In this document: positions 46,002 through 55,149 of the stretch, one piece after another
How the letters are laid out: every line of letters starts with the position of its first letter
How positions within the stretch are numbered: position 1 is the stretch's first letter
Assembly (NCBI RefSeq): GCF_001625355.1
Contig: NZ_JSEE01000012.1
Span: forward strand, 84,110-148,109
Source: Marinomonas sp. TW1
GTDB taxonomy: Bacteria > Pseudomonadota > Gammaproteobacteria > Pseudomonadales > Marinomonadaceae
DNA length: 64,000 bases
Reading direction: 5' to 3'
Notes under the pieces: model-generated
What the model was told of the DNA's origin: nothing
Seen by the model: only the letters and a program-made list of their open reading frames with translations
The model's database searches: none
Position numbers and translations under genes: made by a program

Positions 46002-46379
46002 ATGTCCGGCAGTCTCCCCCATTCCATTGCCGTGTCCAACCAAACGCAATCCAATGTAGCCCAACCAGGCTATACGACTTACGATGTCCGCTCTGACGAA
46101 GACACCAATATGGCGGCATTAAATGCCCGTAACGCCAAAGCTTCAAGCGATCTAGTTGTCACCATATCTGAACAAGGTCAAGCGCTTCAAGGCCGAACCC
46201 GAAAGCAATTTGAAGAAACCAAAAAGAAAAACGAGAAATCATCCGAAACGAGAGAAGACCTCATCGAGGATGAATTCCTCGAAGAAGACGCATCTTTACC
46301 TGTGTTTGGTAAAACCAGTAAATCAGAGTTTTATTCAGAAAAAACACCAACGGGTGAGATGTTAGATCAAACCGTCTAA
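46002..46379 (+). CDS. Small hydrophilic protein of unknown function
   Basis: 125 residues from the ATG at 46002, with GGTGAG upstream; a GTG 12 bases earlier is possible. No signal peptide or membrane segment. The middle is strongly charged (RKQFEETKKKNEKSSETREDLIEDEFLEED in pieces), the rest is polar and looks disordered. Not recognised. It lies between pta and the pilin gene on the same strand. Confidence 0.6.
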   Translation: MSGSLPHSIAVSNQTQSNVAQPGYTTYDVRSDEDTNMAALNARNAKASSDLVVTISEQGQALQGRTRKQFEETKKKNEKSSETREDLIEDEFLEEDASLPVFGKTSKSEFYSEKTPTGEMLDQTV

Positions 46380-46441
46380 TGACGAATAAAATGTTTTCAT
46401 AAAAAGGCAGGATGCCTAACAATCTCTTCAAGGAGTGAAGA

Positions 46442-46894
46442 ATGTTTATTTACCGCAATGTTCAGCAAGGTTTTACCTTGCTTGAACTCATGGTTGTTAT
46501 TGCCATTATCTCTATTTTAGCCAGTCTTTCCGCGCCCACCTTTACACGTCAAATTGCCAAAGCAAAACTTATTGATGCCCAAAACATAGGCACCCAACAT
46601 CAAGCCATAGTAGAGGAATTCATTTTATTAAATGGACATTTCCCTAGCAGCGAGGAATTTGCCCTCTATAAACGCACGTTGGCAGACAATTCAATCGTCA
46701 AAAGCCTCACGGTTAAAAACCAAAACAGTATCAGTGGCGATCTAGTCTTAACGCTAAACAGCAGCACTGGCATTAATGATGGCCAAGTGATCACATATCA
46801 ACGTGACAGCAATCGTAATTGGTCCTGTTTGTCTGATATCGACGAAAAACTGCTACCTCAGCAATGCAGCGCGATGCTTGGAGAAGAAGAATGA
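46442..46894 (+). CDS. pilA: Type IV pilin (PilA-like major or minor pilin)
   Basis: 150 residues. The prepilin signal is short: a basic leader (MFIYRNVQQG) cut before FTLLELMVVIAIISILASLS, with glutamate at mature position 5. Two cysteines near the C-terminus (WSCLSD and QQCSAM) can close the disulfide loop usual in type IVa pilins. AAGGAGTG precedes the ATG. It overlaps the ATPase gene by four bases (ATGA), so this is a pil operon. Confidence 0.88.
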   Translation: MFIYRNVQQGFTLLELMVVIAIISILASLSAPTFTRQIAKAKLIDAQNIGTQHQAIVEEFILLNGHFPSSEEFALYKRTLADNSIVKSLTVKNQNSISGDLVLTLNSSTGINDGQVITYQRDSNRNWSCLSDIDEKLLPQQCSAMLGEEE

Positions 46895-47814
46895 CACTAG
46901 AAGAAATATTAACCACGGCCATTCAAACAGGTGCAACTGACATACACATTCAACAAACTCATCAAGCCATTCATGTTTATCAAAGACAATTCGGATTACT
47001 CAGTAAAATGACCGAATTAACACCAAATGAAGGCCTATTAAATCGAATAAAAATGAAAGCAAACTTAGACCTTTCAGAATCTCGACGAACACAAGAAGGC
47101 CAGTTTTCTTTTACTGAAAAAGACAAAACCACTTTTATTCGAGTCAGTATCATTGCCACCGTAAAAGGCGAAAAAGTCGCTTTACGCTTGTTACCCGAAA
47201 AACATCAATTAAGCTTAGATGAAATTGGTTTGCCTAAAACCATTTTCGGCCAACTAAAAACCGCCATACAATCTACTAGTGGTTTAATACTGGTTTGCGG
47301 TGCAACCGGAGCCGGAAAAAGCACGACGCTTTACGCCTGCCTAGAAGCCTTAAACAGTGGACAGAAAAGCATTTTTACCATTGAGGACCCTGTCGAATAT
47401 GAACTACCCGGCTTATTTCAATGTGAGCCCAACCCAGCCATAGACCTTAGTTCAGCTGCCTTACTAAAATCTTTATTAAGACAAGATCCAGACATCATTA
47501 TGTTAGGGGAAATACGAGATGCGATCACCGCCAATTTGGCCGTTAATGCCGCTTTAACTGGGCATCTTGTTCTGGCCACCCTTCATACTAACTCTGCTTT
47601 TGATGCCATTCATCGATGTCATGCTTGGCAAGTGGATTTTTTCTCTCTGGTCAGCTCTTTAAAGCTCATAATCCATCAATCCATGCAATATGAAGAACAA
47701 AGCCAACATGCTGTTTTTAGTGCTCTAAAACCTCTCTGGAGTGATCTCATGCCAGACAGCTACGACACGCTAATCCACTCCAATCATCTCTGGCATGCCA
47801 TGAATCACGCATAG
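46891..47814 (+). CDS. Short PilB/GspE-type pilus assembly ATPase
   Basis: 307 residues, against ~560 for a normal PilB. The ATPase core is intact: Walker A GATGAGKSTT near residue 145, Walker B DIIMLGEIRD near 205, and the His-box region GHLVLATLHTNSA. What is missing is the N-terminal MshEN-like domain and the C-terminal four-cysteine zinc site. GGAGAAGA lies just before the ATG at 46891. It could still drive assembly, or be a degenerate or specialised ATPase like HofB, which sits in the same place in E. coli. Confidence 0.85.
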   Translation: MTLEEILTTAIQTGATDIHIQQTHQAIHVYQRQFGLLSKMTELTPNEGLLNRIKMKANLDLSESRRTQEGQFSFTEKDKTTFIRVSIIATVKGEKVALRLLPEKHQLSLDEIGLPKTIFGQLKTAIQSTSGLILVCGATGAGKSTTLYACLEALNSGQKSIFTIEDPVEYELPGLFQCEPNPAIDLSSAALLKSLLRQDPDIIMLGEIRDAITANLAVNAALTGHLVLATLHTNSAFDAIHRCHAWQVDFFSLVSSLKLIIHQSMQYEEQSQHAVFSALKPLWSDLMPDSYDTLIHSNHLWHAMNHA

Positions 47815-47822
47815 GTTTTCAT

Positions 47823-48884
47823 ATGACTTGGTTTAAAGTAATGCTTCAAGACAAACACGAAGAAGTATATCAAGCCGACTCTGAAGCTGAGCTCGTTTTG
47901 ACGCTCATCCCACATGGAAAATGGCCAATAGACATTGAGGAATGGCAGCCAACGTATCTTAATTATGCCTCCCTATTAACCTTCTATAAGGAAATTGACA
48001 GCGCCTTGCAGTCAGGTCTGCAACTCACAGAGGCAATTGAGCATCTGGCTTTGGCGTCACGAACCGACACTCTCACTGCCATAAACAAAGCATTATTAAG
48101 CGAACTAAACAAAGGGAAGAGTTTCAACCTCACCCTTTCCAGTTTATGCCTCAACATTGCCGTGCCATATTGCCAGCTTATTAATGCAAAAGGATCCAGA
48201 GAGGACTGCCAACAAAGTTTAACCGCATCCATCTTACAACTGACGTCATTACTGGATTGGTCAAACCGCATTTTTAAAGCCATTCTGTATCCTTTTTGTA
48301 TCATTCAAATCGCTTTAGTCATGTCATTCGTAAATCAGTTTTGGCAGCTTGAGTCAGACCAAAACATCATCGCCATGCTGCCAATGAGCTTTGTCTATGC
48401 TGTCACTAGCCTTGGGCAGTTCTATACATTACTTTCCCTACACAATGGCAGAGCTTGTTTTTGGCTAGAAAAAATCAGCGCCACCTTTCGCCTTACTAAG
48501 ATTTTTTCTTTGCTATCAACGGCGAGAAAAACAGGGACAACCTTGCAACAAACCCTGCAACAAATGCACTTATATTTAAACCACTCAGCCACCATAGACG
48601 AGACTCTCTTTGCGTATTACCAACTCAAACTTGGCAGAAATTATGCTGAGAGTTTTCCTAACCATTGGTTTCCTGATGAAGCGGCTATCGCTCTTTACTC
48701 GGCAGAACAAGATGGCGATTTAGATCGAGCATTATTCATAGCGGCAAAAAAACATGAACAAGATTGGCAGAAAAAAATACATTTTCTTGAAAAACTCATC
48801 CCAGCTCTTTGCCTTTTAATCGCCGGAAGTTTTGTCGCCTCCGCACTGGTTAGCATTTATGCCCCATTATTAAATTTACCTTAA
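47823..48884 (+). CDS. pilC: Type IV pilus inner-membrane platform protein (PilC/GspF type)
   Basis: 353 residues, short for PilC (~400). A GspF domain with TFYKEIDSALQSGLQLTEAIEHLA, hydrophobic segments around residues 155-175, 190-210 and the C-terminus (LIPALCLLIAGSFVASALVSIYAP in pieces), and LYSAEQDGDLDRALFIAAKKHEQDW near 285. Forms the membrane base to which the ATPase docks. It follows the ATPase gene by 8 bases and precedes the peptidase gene by 9. Confidence 0.88.
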   Translation: MTWFKVMLQDKHEEVYQADSEAELVLTLIPHGKWPIDIEEWQPTYLNYASLLTFYKEIDSALQSGLQLTEAIEHLALASRTDTLTAINKALLSELNKGKSFNLTLSSLCLNIAVPYCQLINAKGSREDCQQSLTASILQLTSLLDWSNRIFKAILYPFCIIQIALVMSFVNQFWQLESDQNIIAMLPMSFVYAVTSLGQFYTLLSLHNGRACFWLEKISATFRLTKIFSLLSTARKTGTTLQQTLQQMHLYLNHSATIDETLFAYYQLKLGRNYAESFPNHWFPDEAAIALYSAEQDGDLDRALFIAAKKHEQDWQKKIHFLEKLIPALCLLIAGSFVASALVSIYAPLLNLP

Positions 48885-48893
48885 AGGAAACAC

Positions 48894-49685
48894 ATGGACA
48901 GCATTGGTTATGCTTTATATCTCATCTTTGTTTTAAGTATAGGGAGTTTTTCTGGTGCTTACTGTTATCGCTGGCCCAAGCAACAACATTTAAATTGGCA
49001 AAAAGAAGCTAGGAGCCTATTAGGCCTCTCCCCTGATACTTTAATTCACCATTGCTCATCCAAACATTCCCATTGTCCTTCATGCCAGCACCGACTGCCT
49101 GTTAGAGACCTCATTCCTATTTTAAGTTTTGTTTTACTTCAGCGACGTTGTCGCTATTGTCAGCAAAAAATTTCAGCTCGATATACGGTTATTGAAGTGA
49201 CGCATTTGATCACTTGCGCAGCTCTGCCATTTTTTATTCATGACATACACACTTTAATTCTCTACAGCATACTCATCAGTGCCTTAATAACGGCTTCCTT
49301 TATAGACAGTAAGCATTATCTGTTGCCAGACGAATGTTTGTTTGTGGCGATGATTTGCGCCTTTTTAGCACCGCTTCACTCAGCTCAACTGTCTGATCAT
49401 GTGCTTGGGGCGATCATGGGGTTTTCCGCCATTTATTGTTTGGGAAAGCTGTATTTTTGCATCCGAAAGCGAACAGGCATAGGGCTTGGCGATGCGAAAT
49501 TAATGGCTACGTTGGGGGCATGGCTTGGATTTTTGCACCTGCCTGACATTCTAGTTTGTGCATGTATACTCGGAATCTTATACACTGTTACTAGAGAAAG
49601 GCATGAAACAAAATTCATTGCTTTTGGGCCTTTTTTAACATTTTCGAGTATTTTCTTATTTTACGTAAAAATATTATGGCAGTAG
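48894..49685 (+). CDS. pilD: Prepilin peptidase (PilD)
   Basis: 263 residues. Membrane aspartic protease that cuts the pilin leader and methylates the new N-terminus. Two CxxC pairs (HCPSCQHRL and RRCRYCQQKI) form the cytoplasmic zinc site, and the two catalytic aspartates lie in SFIDSKHYLLPDE near residue 143 and in GIGLGDAKLMATLGAWLG near 200. Several membrane segments follow. AAAGGAAA precedes the ATG. It overlaps coaE by ten bases. Confidence 0.93.
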   Translation: MDSIGYALYLIFVLSIGSFSGAYCYRWPKQQHLNWQKEARSLLGLSPDTLIHHCSSKHSHCPSCQHRLPVRDLIPILSFVLLQRRCRYCQQKISARYTVIEVTHLITCAALPFFIHDIHTLILYSILISALITASFIDSKHYLLPDECLFVAMICAFLAPLHSAQLSDHVLGAIMGFSAIYCLGKLYFCIRKRTGIGLGDAKLMATLGAWLGFLHLPDILVCACILGILYTVTRERHETKFIAFGPFLTFSSIFLFYVKILWQ

Positions 49686-50278
49686 TCCCTATTATTGGTT
49701 TAGCTGGCGGCATTGGCTCAGGAAAAAGCACCATTGCAACCTTATTTAATCAACTTGGCATTGAAAGCATTGATGCTGATGATATTGCCCGACAAGTTGT
49801 TGAACTTGGCACCCCTGTGCTCACCAAAATCCATCAGAGATTCGGTGACGAAATCCTTCTTGAAGACGGTACCCTTAATCGTCGCGCTTTACGTCACATC
49901 ATTTTTAGCCAACCCGAAGAAAAATCTTGGTTAGAAAGCGTCAGCCATCCCGCGATCAGAGAGTCGTTAATCGTCGCCTTACAACAAGCAAAATCAAACT
50001 ATGTGTTGTTGGTTCACCCTTTACTGTTTGAAACGCAACAACACAAAATGTGCCGTTATGTTATCGCAATTAACGTTCCAAAAGAGATTCAAATACAAAG
50101 AGTCATGAATCGCGACCAAATTGATGAAGAAACCACACTGAATATTATTAATTCTCAACTAAGCAATCAGGATAGACTCGACAAAGCAGATTTAGTCCTT
50201 GAAAATACTGGAAATATTAATGAGATGAATGCTAAAGTTTTAGAGATGCATGAAACAATTTTAAGGTTGATCAAATGA
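49676..50278 (+). CDS. coaE: Dephospho-CoA kinase
   Basis: 200 residues. Last step of CoA synthesis. [12 protein letters not shown] at residue 7, then [21 protein letters not shown] and QIQRVMNRD. The start lies inside the last codons of pilD, and the end overlaps yacG by four bases. The pilD-coaE-yacG order is common in gammaproteobacteria. Confidence 0.95.
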   Translation: MAVVPIIGLAGGIGSGKSTIATLFNQLGIESIDADDIARQVVELGTPVLTKIHQRFGDEILLEDGTLNRRALRHIIFSQPEEKSWLESVSHPAIRESLIVALQQAKSNYVLLVHPLLFETQQHKMCRYVIAINVPKEIQIQRVMNRDQIDEETTLNIINSQLSNQDRLDKADLVLENTGNINEMNAKVLEMHETILRLIK

Positions 50279-50496
50279 TAGAGAACAAACGTCTTGTTAC
50301 TTGCCCAACCTGCCAAACAAAATCTGCATGGTCAAATGATAATCCAGATCGACCTTTTTGCAGTGCTCGCTGTAAGCTAATTGATCTGGGCGAGTGGGCC
50401 AATGAGTCCTATGCCATACCTCAGCAAACGTCTGAGGAAGATGAAATTTTCTCCGAAGACTTATTAGCAGCAAATCCAAATAAGTCTTTTTTATGA
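50275..50496 (+). CDS. yacG: DNA gyrase inhibitor YacG
   Basis: 73 residues. A small zinc protein that binds GyrB and blocks DNA binding by gyrase. The four zinc cysteines are in VTCPTCQTK and [15 protein letters not shown], and the acidic tail ([11 protein letters not shown]) is typical. Confidence 0.94.
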   Translation: MIENKRLVTCPTCQTKSAWSNDNPDRPFCSARCKLIDLGEWANESYAIPQQTSEEDEIFSEDLLAANPNKSFL

Positions 50497-50522
50497 TGTT
50501 TAGAGTGGGAATGTAATATTTT

Positions 50523-51734
50523 ATGGCTCTGCAAGATTTTTCTAATAAAAAAGCACTTTTGATTGAGGACATGGCAGAAGCTCGGATCATGCAGCGAAAA
50601 ATGCTGACCGATTTTGGTTTCACTTCAATCGATATCGCCATGAAAGCTGAAACGGCCATTGAACTGCTTCGCAGTAAGTCATTTGATGTCATCCTATCGG
50701 ATTACAATTTAGGGAAAGGCAAGGATGGCCAACAGTTACTTGAAGAAGTTCGCCACTCAGCGTTGATCCCTAATACCGCAACTTATCTAATGGTAACGGC
50801 AGAAACGTCAATTGAAATGGTTATGGGTGCCATTGAGTATCAACCTGATGGTTACGTGACCAAACCTTTTTCTCAGGCCATGCTGCAGCGCCGACTCAAC
50901 AAACTCCTAGAAACCAAGGAGCGACTTTATAAAGTTAACTTGGCACTGGACAACAAAGAGCATGAAACGGCCGTCAGTGAAGCTAAAATCGTAATGGAAA
51001 AATACCCCTCTCTTGAGGGCAAATGCGAACGCATTATGGGAGATTGTTTTTTAGAGTTAAAAGAATATAAAAAAGCGCTTTCTCTATATAACAAAACCAT
51101 TAAAAGCCGGAAAATGCCTTGGGCCCTATTTGGTAAAGCCAAATGCTATTACTTGATGGATGAGCTTGATAAAGCGGAAAAACTGTTAAATCAACTGATG
51201 TTAGACAACCGTTTTTTTGTCAGTGCTTATGACTGGCTAGCCAAAGTGTTACTAAAACAAGATAAAGCCGCTGAAGCACAATCCACTTTAATCGAAGCGA
51301 TTACCAAGTCCCCGAAAAACATCTTACGTCAAATGGAATTAGGACGAATTAGCTTACTGCTTGGCGACAGCATCACAGCGGAGATGGCTTATCGTAAAGC
51401 CGTCTTCCTCGCAAAACATTCTTGCTATAATACCTCTGAAGTATACTTAAAGCATTTGGAGTCATTGGCCAGAATAGCAGACAGCGGTCCACTGATTGCT
51501 CGCCAGAAAGACAATTTCGACAGCACTCTGAAGAAAATCCATGATGGTTTTTTTGATGAGCCTGACTCAAGGGCAAAAGCTTATGAGTATGAAATGGACA
51601 TTTGTATCGCGGATAATGAAATTTCCACCGCTAAGCAAATTTTTGAGGTTTGGCTTAGTGATGTTAGCTCGGCCGCCGCGACTGCGCCTAGCAAACAACA
51701 AACCGACCGCTATTCAAACGCATTCGGAAGTTAA
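50523..51734 (+). CDS. Response regulator with TPR repeats
   Basis: 403 residues. An N-terminal receiver domain (KALLIEDMAEARIMQRKM at residue 10, phosphate-accepting aspartate in ILSDYNLG near 58, conserved lysine in YVTKPF near 108) and from about residue 135 a series of TPR-like helices (AKCYYLMDELDKAEKLLNQL, LAKVLLKQDKAAEAQSTL). There is no DNA-binding domain, so it likely acts through protein contacts; VieB of Vibrio cholerae has a similar build. It follows yacG by 26 bases and precedes a histidine-kinase-like gene by 5. Confidence 0.86.
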   Translation: MALQDFSNKKALLIEDMAEARIMQRKMLTDFGFTSIDIAMKAETAIELLRSKSFDVILSDYNLGKGKDGQQLLEEVRHSALIPNTATYLMVTAETSIEMVMGAIEYQPDGYVTKPFSQAMLQRRLNKLLETKERLYKVNLALDNKEHETAVSEAKIVMEKYPSLEGKCERIMGDCFLELKEYKKALSLYNKTIKSRKMPWALFGKAKCYYLMDELDKAEKLLNQLMLDNRFFVSAYDWLAKVLLKQDKAAEAQSTLIEAITKSPKNILRQMELGRISLLLGDSITAEMAYRKAVFLAKHSCYNTSEVYLKHLESLARIADSGPLIARQKDNFDSTLKKIHDGFFDEPDSRAKAYEYEMDICIADNEISTAKQIFEVWLSDVSSAAATAPSKQQTDRYSNAFGS

Positions 51735-51739
51735 ACACT

Positions 51740-52408
51740 ATGGAAAAAGTTAATATAAGCACTATTTTAGCCAGCGCTATTCATGAAAGTAAAAATCAAG
51801 TAGGTACTCTGCTTTACCAATTGCAGACGGTGAAAGAAAGCTTAGGTAAAGAAGCGCCCCAAAACCGTAAAATCATTCAGATAGAAGAGTCCTTAAAAAA
51901 ACTCAACGACGAATGGGTTGAATACCTATATTTATATCGATTAGCCTCTGATGGGTATGAACTCCACCCAGATACCTTCTTAATGGAAGAATTCTTGGAC
52001 GACCAAGTTTTCGCGTTATCGCCTTCCGCCATAGCAAAAGATCTTCAGTTAAGTTTTGATTGTGACCCAAAACTGACAGGTTGTTTTGATGAACGCCTCA
52101 TGACCGCCGTTGTCAGTACCGCTGTCTATAATGCCTTTCGCTATGCGAAAAGTAAGATTGTACTAACAGCACTTGAAGAAAAGAATTTTTTGATCATCAA
52201 TATAGAAGATGACGGCCCTGGCTTTGTTGATGATGAAGAACACCATCATCACGATACCTTATTGGATGACAACACAGGGCTGGGGTTGTATTTTGCAGAG
52301 CTCTCGGCAAGCGCTCACACTTACGGAGAAACCTGCGGATACATTGAAAAATCGACCTCGCGCTTTGGTGGCGCGTGTTTGTCTGTGCATTTACCACAGA
52401 CCTCATGA
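51740..52408 (+). CDS. Soluble histidine-kinase-like protein (HATPase)
   Basis: 222 residues. A dimerisation-type helix with HESKNQVGTLLYQ near residue 16, which may be the phosphorylated histidine, then an HATPase domain with the N box AVYNAFRYAKSK near 133, G1 box IEDDGPGF near 155 and G2 box NTGLGLYFAE near 176. No membrane segment and no sensor domain, so the input must come from a partner, probably the TPR response regulator just upstream, five bases away. Confidence 0.85.
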   Translation: MEKVNISTILASAIHESKNQVGTLLYQLQTVKESLGKEAPQNRKIIQIEESLKKLNDEWVEYLYLYRLASDGYELHPDTFLMEEFLDDQVFALSPSAIAKDLQLSFDCDPKLTGCFDERLMTAVVSTAVYNAFRYAKSKIVLTALEEKNFLIINIEDDGPGFVDDEEHHHHDTLLDDNTGLGLYFAELSASAHTYGETCGYIEKSTSRFGGACLSVHLPQTS

Positions 52409-52427
52409 CCTTTCTGTAAAGACAAGG

Positions 52428-53045
52428 TTAAGCTTTTTTCAAATACTCACTTAGGCACTTCCCAGCAGACATAATATGCCTTTCAAGCAACTGCACAGCT
52501 GCCGCTTTCTCACGACAGGTTATTAATTCTAACCACTCTCTGTGCTCTTGTTGACTGTGATTATGATAGCCTAATGGTCCAAACTGAAAACCAAGGTAAC
52601 GACTTGCCTGTATATTTAGCACTTCAATACTTCTCATTAAAGTCGGACGCTGACAAGCCTGATAAACAGCACAATGAAAACGCCAATTTAGCTCTCCGCG
52701 CTCCAATAAAGTTAAGTCACTCGCCTCTAGCTTGCTTAGGTATGAGTATGCTTCATCCACATGAGTCGATTTAATGTGCTCAAAAGCAAACTCTAGCGCC
52801 AACGTTTCAAGCCTTGCTCGCATTAAAGCTAGGTCTTCCGCTTCTTTCAAATTAAGCTTAGGAACCATCACTCCCGCTTTACCATGAGGTACTAGCCAGG
52901 CCTCCGCCTTTAAAGCCTGTAACGCATCACGAACAGGAATTCGACTAACCCCATAACGCGCCGATAAAACGACTTGCCTTAACGCCACCCCCATAGGCAA
53001 GCGATTGTTTAAGATATCTTCTTTAATACGATACATTAACTCCAT
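52428..53045 (-). CDS. GntR-family transcriptional regulator (FCD subfamily)
   Basis: 205 residues. An N-terminal winged helix (VALRQVVLSARYGVSRIPVRDALQAL in pieces) and a C-terminal FCD domain with candidate metal-binding histidines in NWRFHCAVY, QQEHREWLE and ERHIMSAG. It follows the BenE-type symporter with no gap, so it is in the same operon. The 32-base palindrome at 54270 with an ATGTATACAT core looks like the kind of site bound by this subfamily, so self-control is plausible. Confidence 0.88.
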   Translation of the reverse strand: MELMYRIKEDILNNRLPMGVALRQVVLSARYGVSRIPVRDALQALKAEAWLVPHGKAGVMVPKLNLKEAEDLALMRARLETLALEFAFEHIKSTHVDEAYSYLSKLEASDLTLLERGELNWRFHCAVYQACQRPTLMRSIEVLNIQASRYLGFQFGPLGYHNHSQQEHREWLELITCREKAAAVQLLERHIMSAGKCLSEYLKKA

Positions 53046-54233
53046 TTAGCGCTTCCTAGGCCATTTCAATTTACTGATTAATAAGCATATGATGCCAAAC
53101 AGAATGCCCCAGAAAGCTGATGCGATACCAACAAACGAAACCCCCGATACGGTGACCAGAAATGTCACTAAAGCCGCTTCTCGAGTACTGTCTTCAAGCA
53201 TCGCGGTTTTCAGGTTCATCCCGATAGTCCCCAGTAAAGCGATCCCCGCGAGCGCGCCCACCATACTCGCAGGAAAAACGGCGAACAATGCCACGACTGA
53301 TACGCCAGCCAAGCCAGCAATTAAGTAAAATACACCTGCTGATAATCCTGCTATGTAGCGCTTTTTTGGGTCTCTGTGACACTCATTGCCAGAACAAATC
53401 GCCGCCGTAATAGCCGCAAGATTAAAAGCAAAACCACCTGCTGGCGCTAAGACTACAGAGGCCAACCCCGTCCAACTGATCAAAGGTGACACCGGCGTTT
53501 TATAACCACTGCCTCGCATGACGGCGACCCCAGGAATATTTTGCGATGACATAGTCACAATAAATAAAGGTATCCCCACCCCTATGAGAGCGCTTAAGTT
53601 CCACTCAGGAAACACCCAGATTAACTGACCGAATTGCACGGGAATCGTTGATAAAATAGTCTGTTCTGAACGACCAAGCACACACAACACACCTGCAATT
53701 AGAACCAATAAAATGGCATATCGAGGTATAAAAACTTTGCTGAATAAATACACCAACAACATGGTCGAAACCAAAAAAATGTCTTCTGTTAGAGACGTAA
53801 AAATGGACAAACCAAATTGAAACAGCACCCCTGCCAACATAGCGCAGGCAATGGGTAATGGAACCCAATTCATGACCCTATCAAACAAACCAGAGATGCC
53901 GACTAAGCAGGCTAATAGCCCTGCGAACATAAAAACACCGATCGCTTCTGGGTAACTAACATTCGCTAAACTGGTGACCAATAACGCAGCACCAGGTGTT
54001 GACCAAGCCGTAATCACTGGCGTCTTATACCATAAAGATAAAAAGAAACAGGTCGCTCCCATTCCAATTCCAAGTACCATAATCCAAGAGACAATGATGT
54101 CCTCACTTGCTCCTGCAGCTTGTGCCGCTTGGAAAACAATCGCGACAGAACTTGCAAAGCCAATTAATACCGCTACAAATCCAGCCACAACCGCACTTAG
54201 ACTAAAATCTTTTAAAATTGATCGCACATCCAT
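53046..54233 (-). CDS. BenE-family benzoate/H+ symporter-like membrane protein
   Basis: 395 residues with about 11-12 hydrophobic segments over the whole length. VVAGFVAVLIGFASSVAIVFQAAQAAG, the ITAWSTPGAALLVT segment near residue 78, APAGGFAFNLAAITAAICSG near 262 and the C-terminal AFWGILFGI match the BenE family (E. coli YdcO, Acinetobacter BenE). Benzoate has been proposed as substrate of some members; here no aromatic catabolism gene is close. ATG at 54231-54233, with a GTG one codon earlier as alternative. Confidence 0.87.
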   Translation of the reverse strand: MDVRSILKDFSLSAVVAGFVAVLIGFASSVAIVFQAAQAAGASEDIIVSWIMVLGIGMGATCFFLSLWYKTPVITAWSTPGAALLVTSLANVSYPEAIGVFMFAGLLACLVGISGLFDRVMNWVPLPIACAMLAGVLFQFGLSIFTSLTEDIFLVSTMLLVYLFSKVFIPRYAILLVLIAGVLCVLGRSEQTILSTIPVQFGQLIWVFPEWNLSALIGVGIPLFIVTMSSQNIPGVAVMRGSGYKTPVSPLISWTGLASVVLAPAGGFAFNLAAITAAICSGNECHRDPKKRYIAGLSAGVFYLIAGLAGVSVVALFAVFPASMVGALAGIALLGTIGMNLKTAMLEDSTREAALVTFLVTVSGVSFVGIASAFWGILFGIICLLISKLKWPRKR

Positions 54234-54269
54234 CACCCAAATAAAACTTAGGTCATTACTATACGAAGA

Positions 54270-54301
54270 AAAGCATTAAAATGTATACATTTTAATGCTT
54301 T
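54270..54301. promoter_or_regulatory. 32-base perfect palindrome, probable GntR operator
   Basis: Both halves (AAAGCATTAAAATGTA and TACATTTTAATGCTTT) are exact reverse complements with a central GTATAC. It lies 37 bases before the BenE-type start, next to a minus-strand TATAGT (about 54258-54263). FCD-type GntR proteins often bind cores such as TTGTATACAA or ATGTATACAT. It could instead be an A+T-rich terminator of ehuA, but there is no GC-rich stem. Confidence 0.7.
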
Positions 54302-54375
54302 ATCCAAAAAAACTGCACCGATTCACACCAGTACAGTTCCCTTAAGCTTCATTCGATATCAAAAAGCAAATTTGA

Positions 54376-55149
54376 TTAATTCAGATACGCATTTAAAAAA
54401 GCCTTAGTACGTGCTTCCTTGGGCGAGGTAAAAATATCCTCTGGCGCCCCTTCTTCAACAATGCGTCCCTGATCAAAAAAGCAAACCCTATCACTCACTT
54501 CCCTTGCAAAATACATCTCATGAGTTACTAATAACATAGTAAAACGCTGCTCTTTGGCAAGATTACGAATCACATCAAGGACTTCGTCAACTAACTCAGG
54601 ATCCAAGGCGGACGTAATCTCGTCTAGCAGCAAAATGGAAGGACGCATTGCAAGAGCTCGGGCAATACCAACGCGTTGCTTTTGCCCACCAGAGAGGTCA
54701 TTTGGGTAACTGTCTGCCTTATCAGCAAGACCGACTAATTCCAGCAGATCTTCAGCATTTTTTTCAGCGTCAGAACGAGACAATCCCTTCACTCGCATTG
54801 GCGCTTCAGTAATGTTGCGCTTCACTGTCATATGTGGAAACAAATTAAAATGCTGAAACACCATTCCTAAGTGATCCCTCATTTTGTGTAAATGCTTATT
54901 TGAAGCTGGTACATAACTCCCATTCCACGGCATATGCCAGAGAGACTCACCATTGACATTAATATAACCACCATCAATACCCTCTAATGTCATCAGTATT
55001 CTTAATAAAGTGCTTTTACCTGACCCACTAGGACCAATAATAGAAACAATTTCATTTTCTTTAACTGAGAAATTGAAGTCATTAAAAATACTGGTATCAC
55101 CAAATCGCTTAGAGACATTTTTAAATTCAATTATGGGATGACTACTCAT
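54376..55149 (-). CDS. ehuA: Ectoine/hydroxyectoine-type ABC transporter ATPase
   Basis: 257 residues. Walker [10 protein letters not shown] near residue 40, the polar-amino-acid-type signature [15 protein letters not shown] near 157 and Walker [14 protein letters not shown]. The inserts [36 protein letters not shown] (read in pieces) and [13 protein letters not shown] are like EhuA of Sinorhizobium and not like GlnQ. Overlaps ehuD by four bases. Confidence 0.85.
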   Translation of the reverse strand: MSSHPIIEFKNVSKRFGDTSIFNDFNFSVKENEIVSIIGPSGSGKSTLLRILMTLEGIDGGYINVNGESLWHMPWNGSYVPASNKHLHKMRDHLGMVFQHFNLFPHMTVKRNITEAPMRVKGLSRSDAEKNAEDLLELVGLADKADSYPNDLSGGQKQRVGIARALAMRPSILLLDEITSALDPELVDEVLDVIRNLAKEQRFTMLLVTHEMYFAREVSDRVCFFDQGRIVEEGAPEDIFTSPKEARTKAFLNAYLN

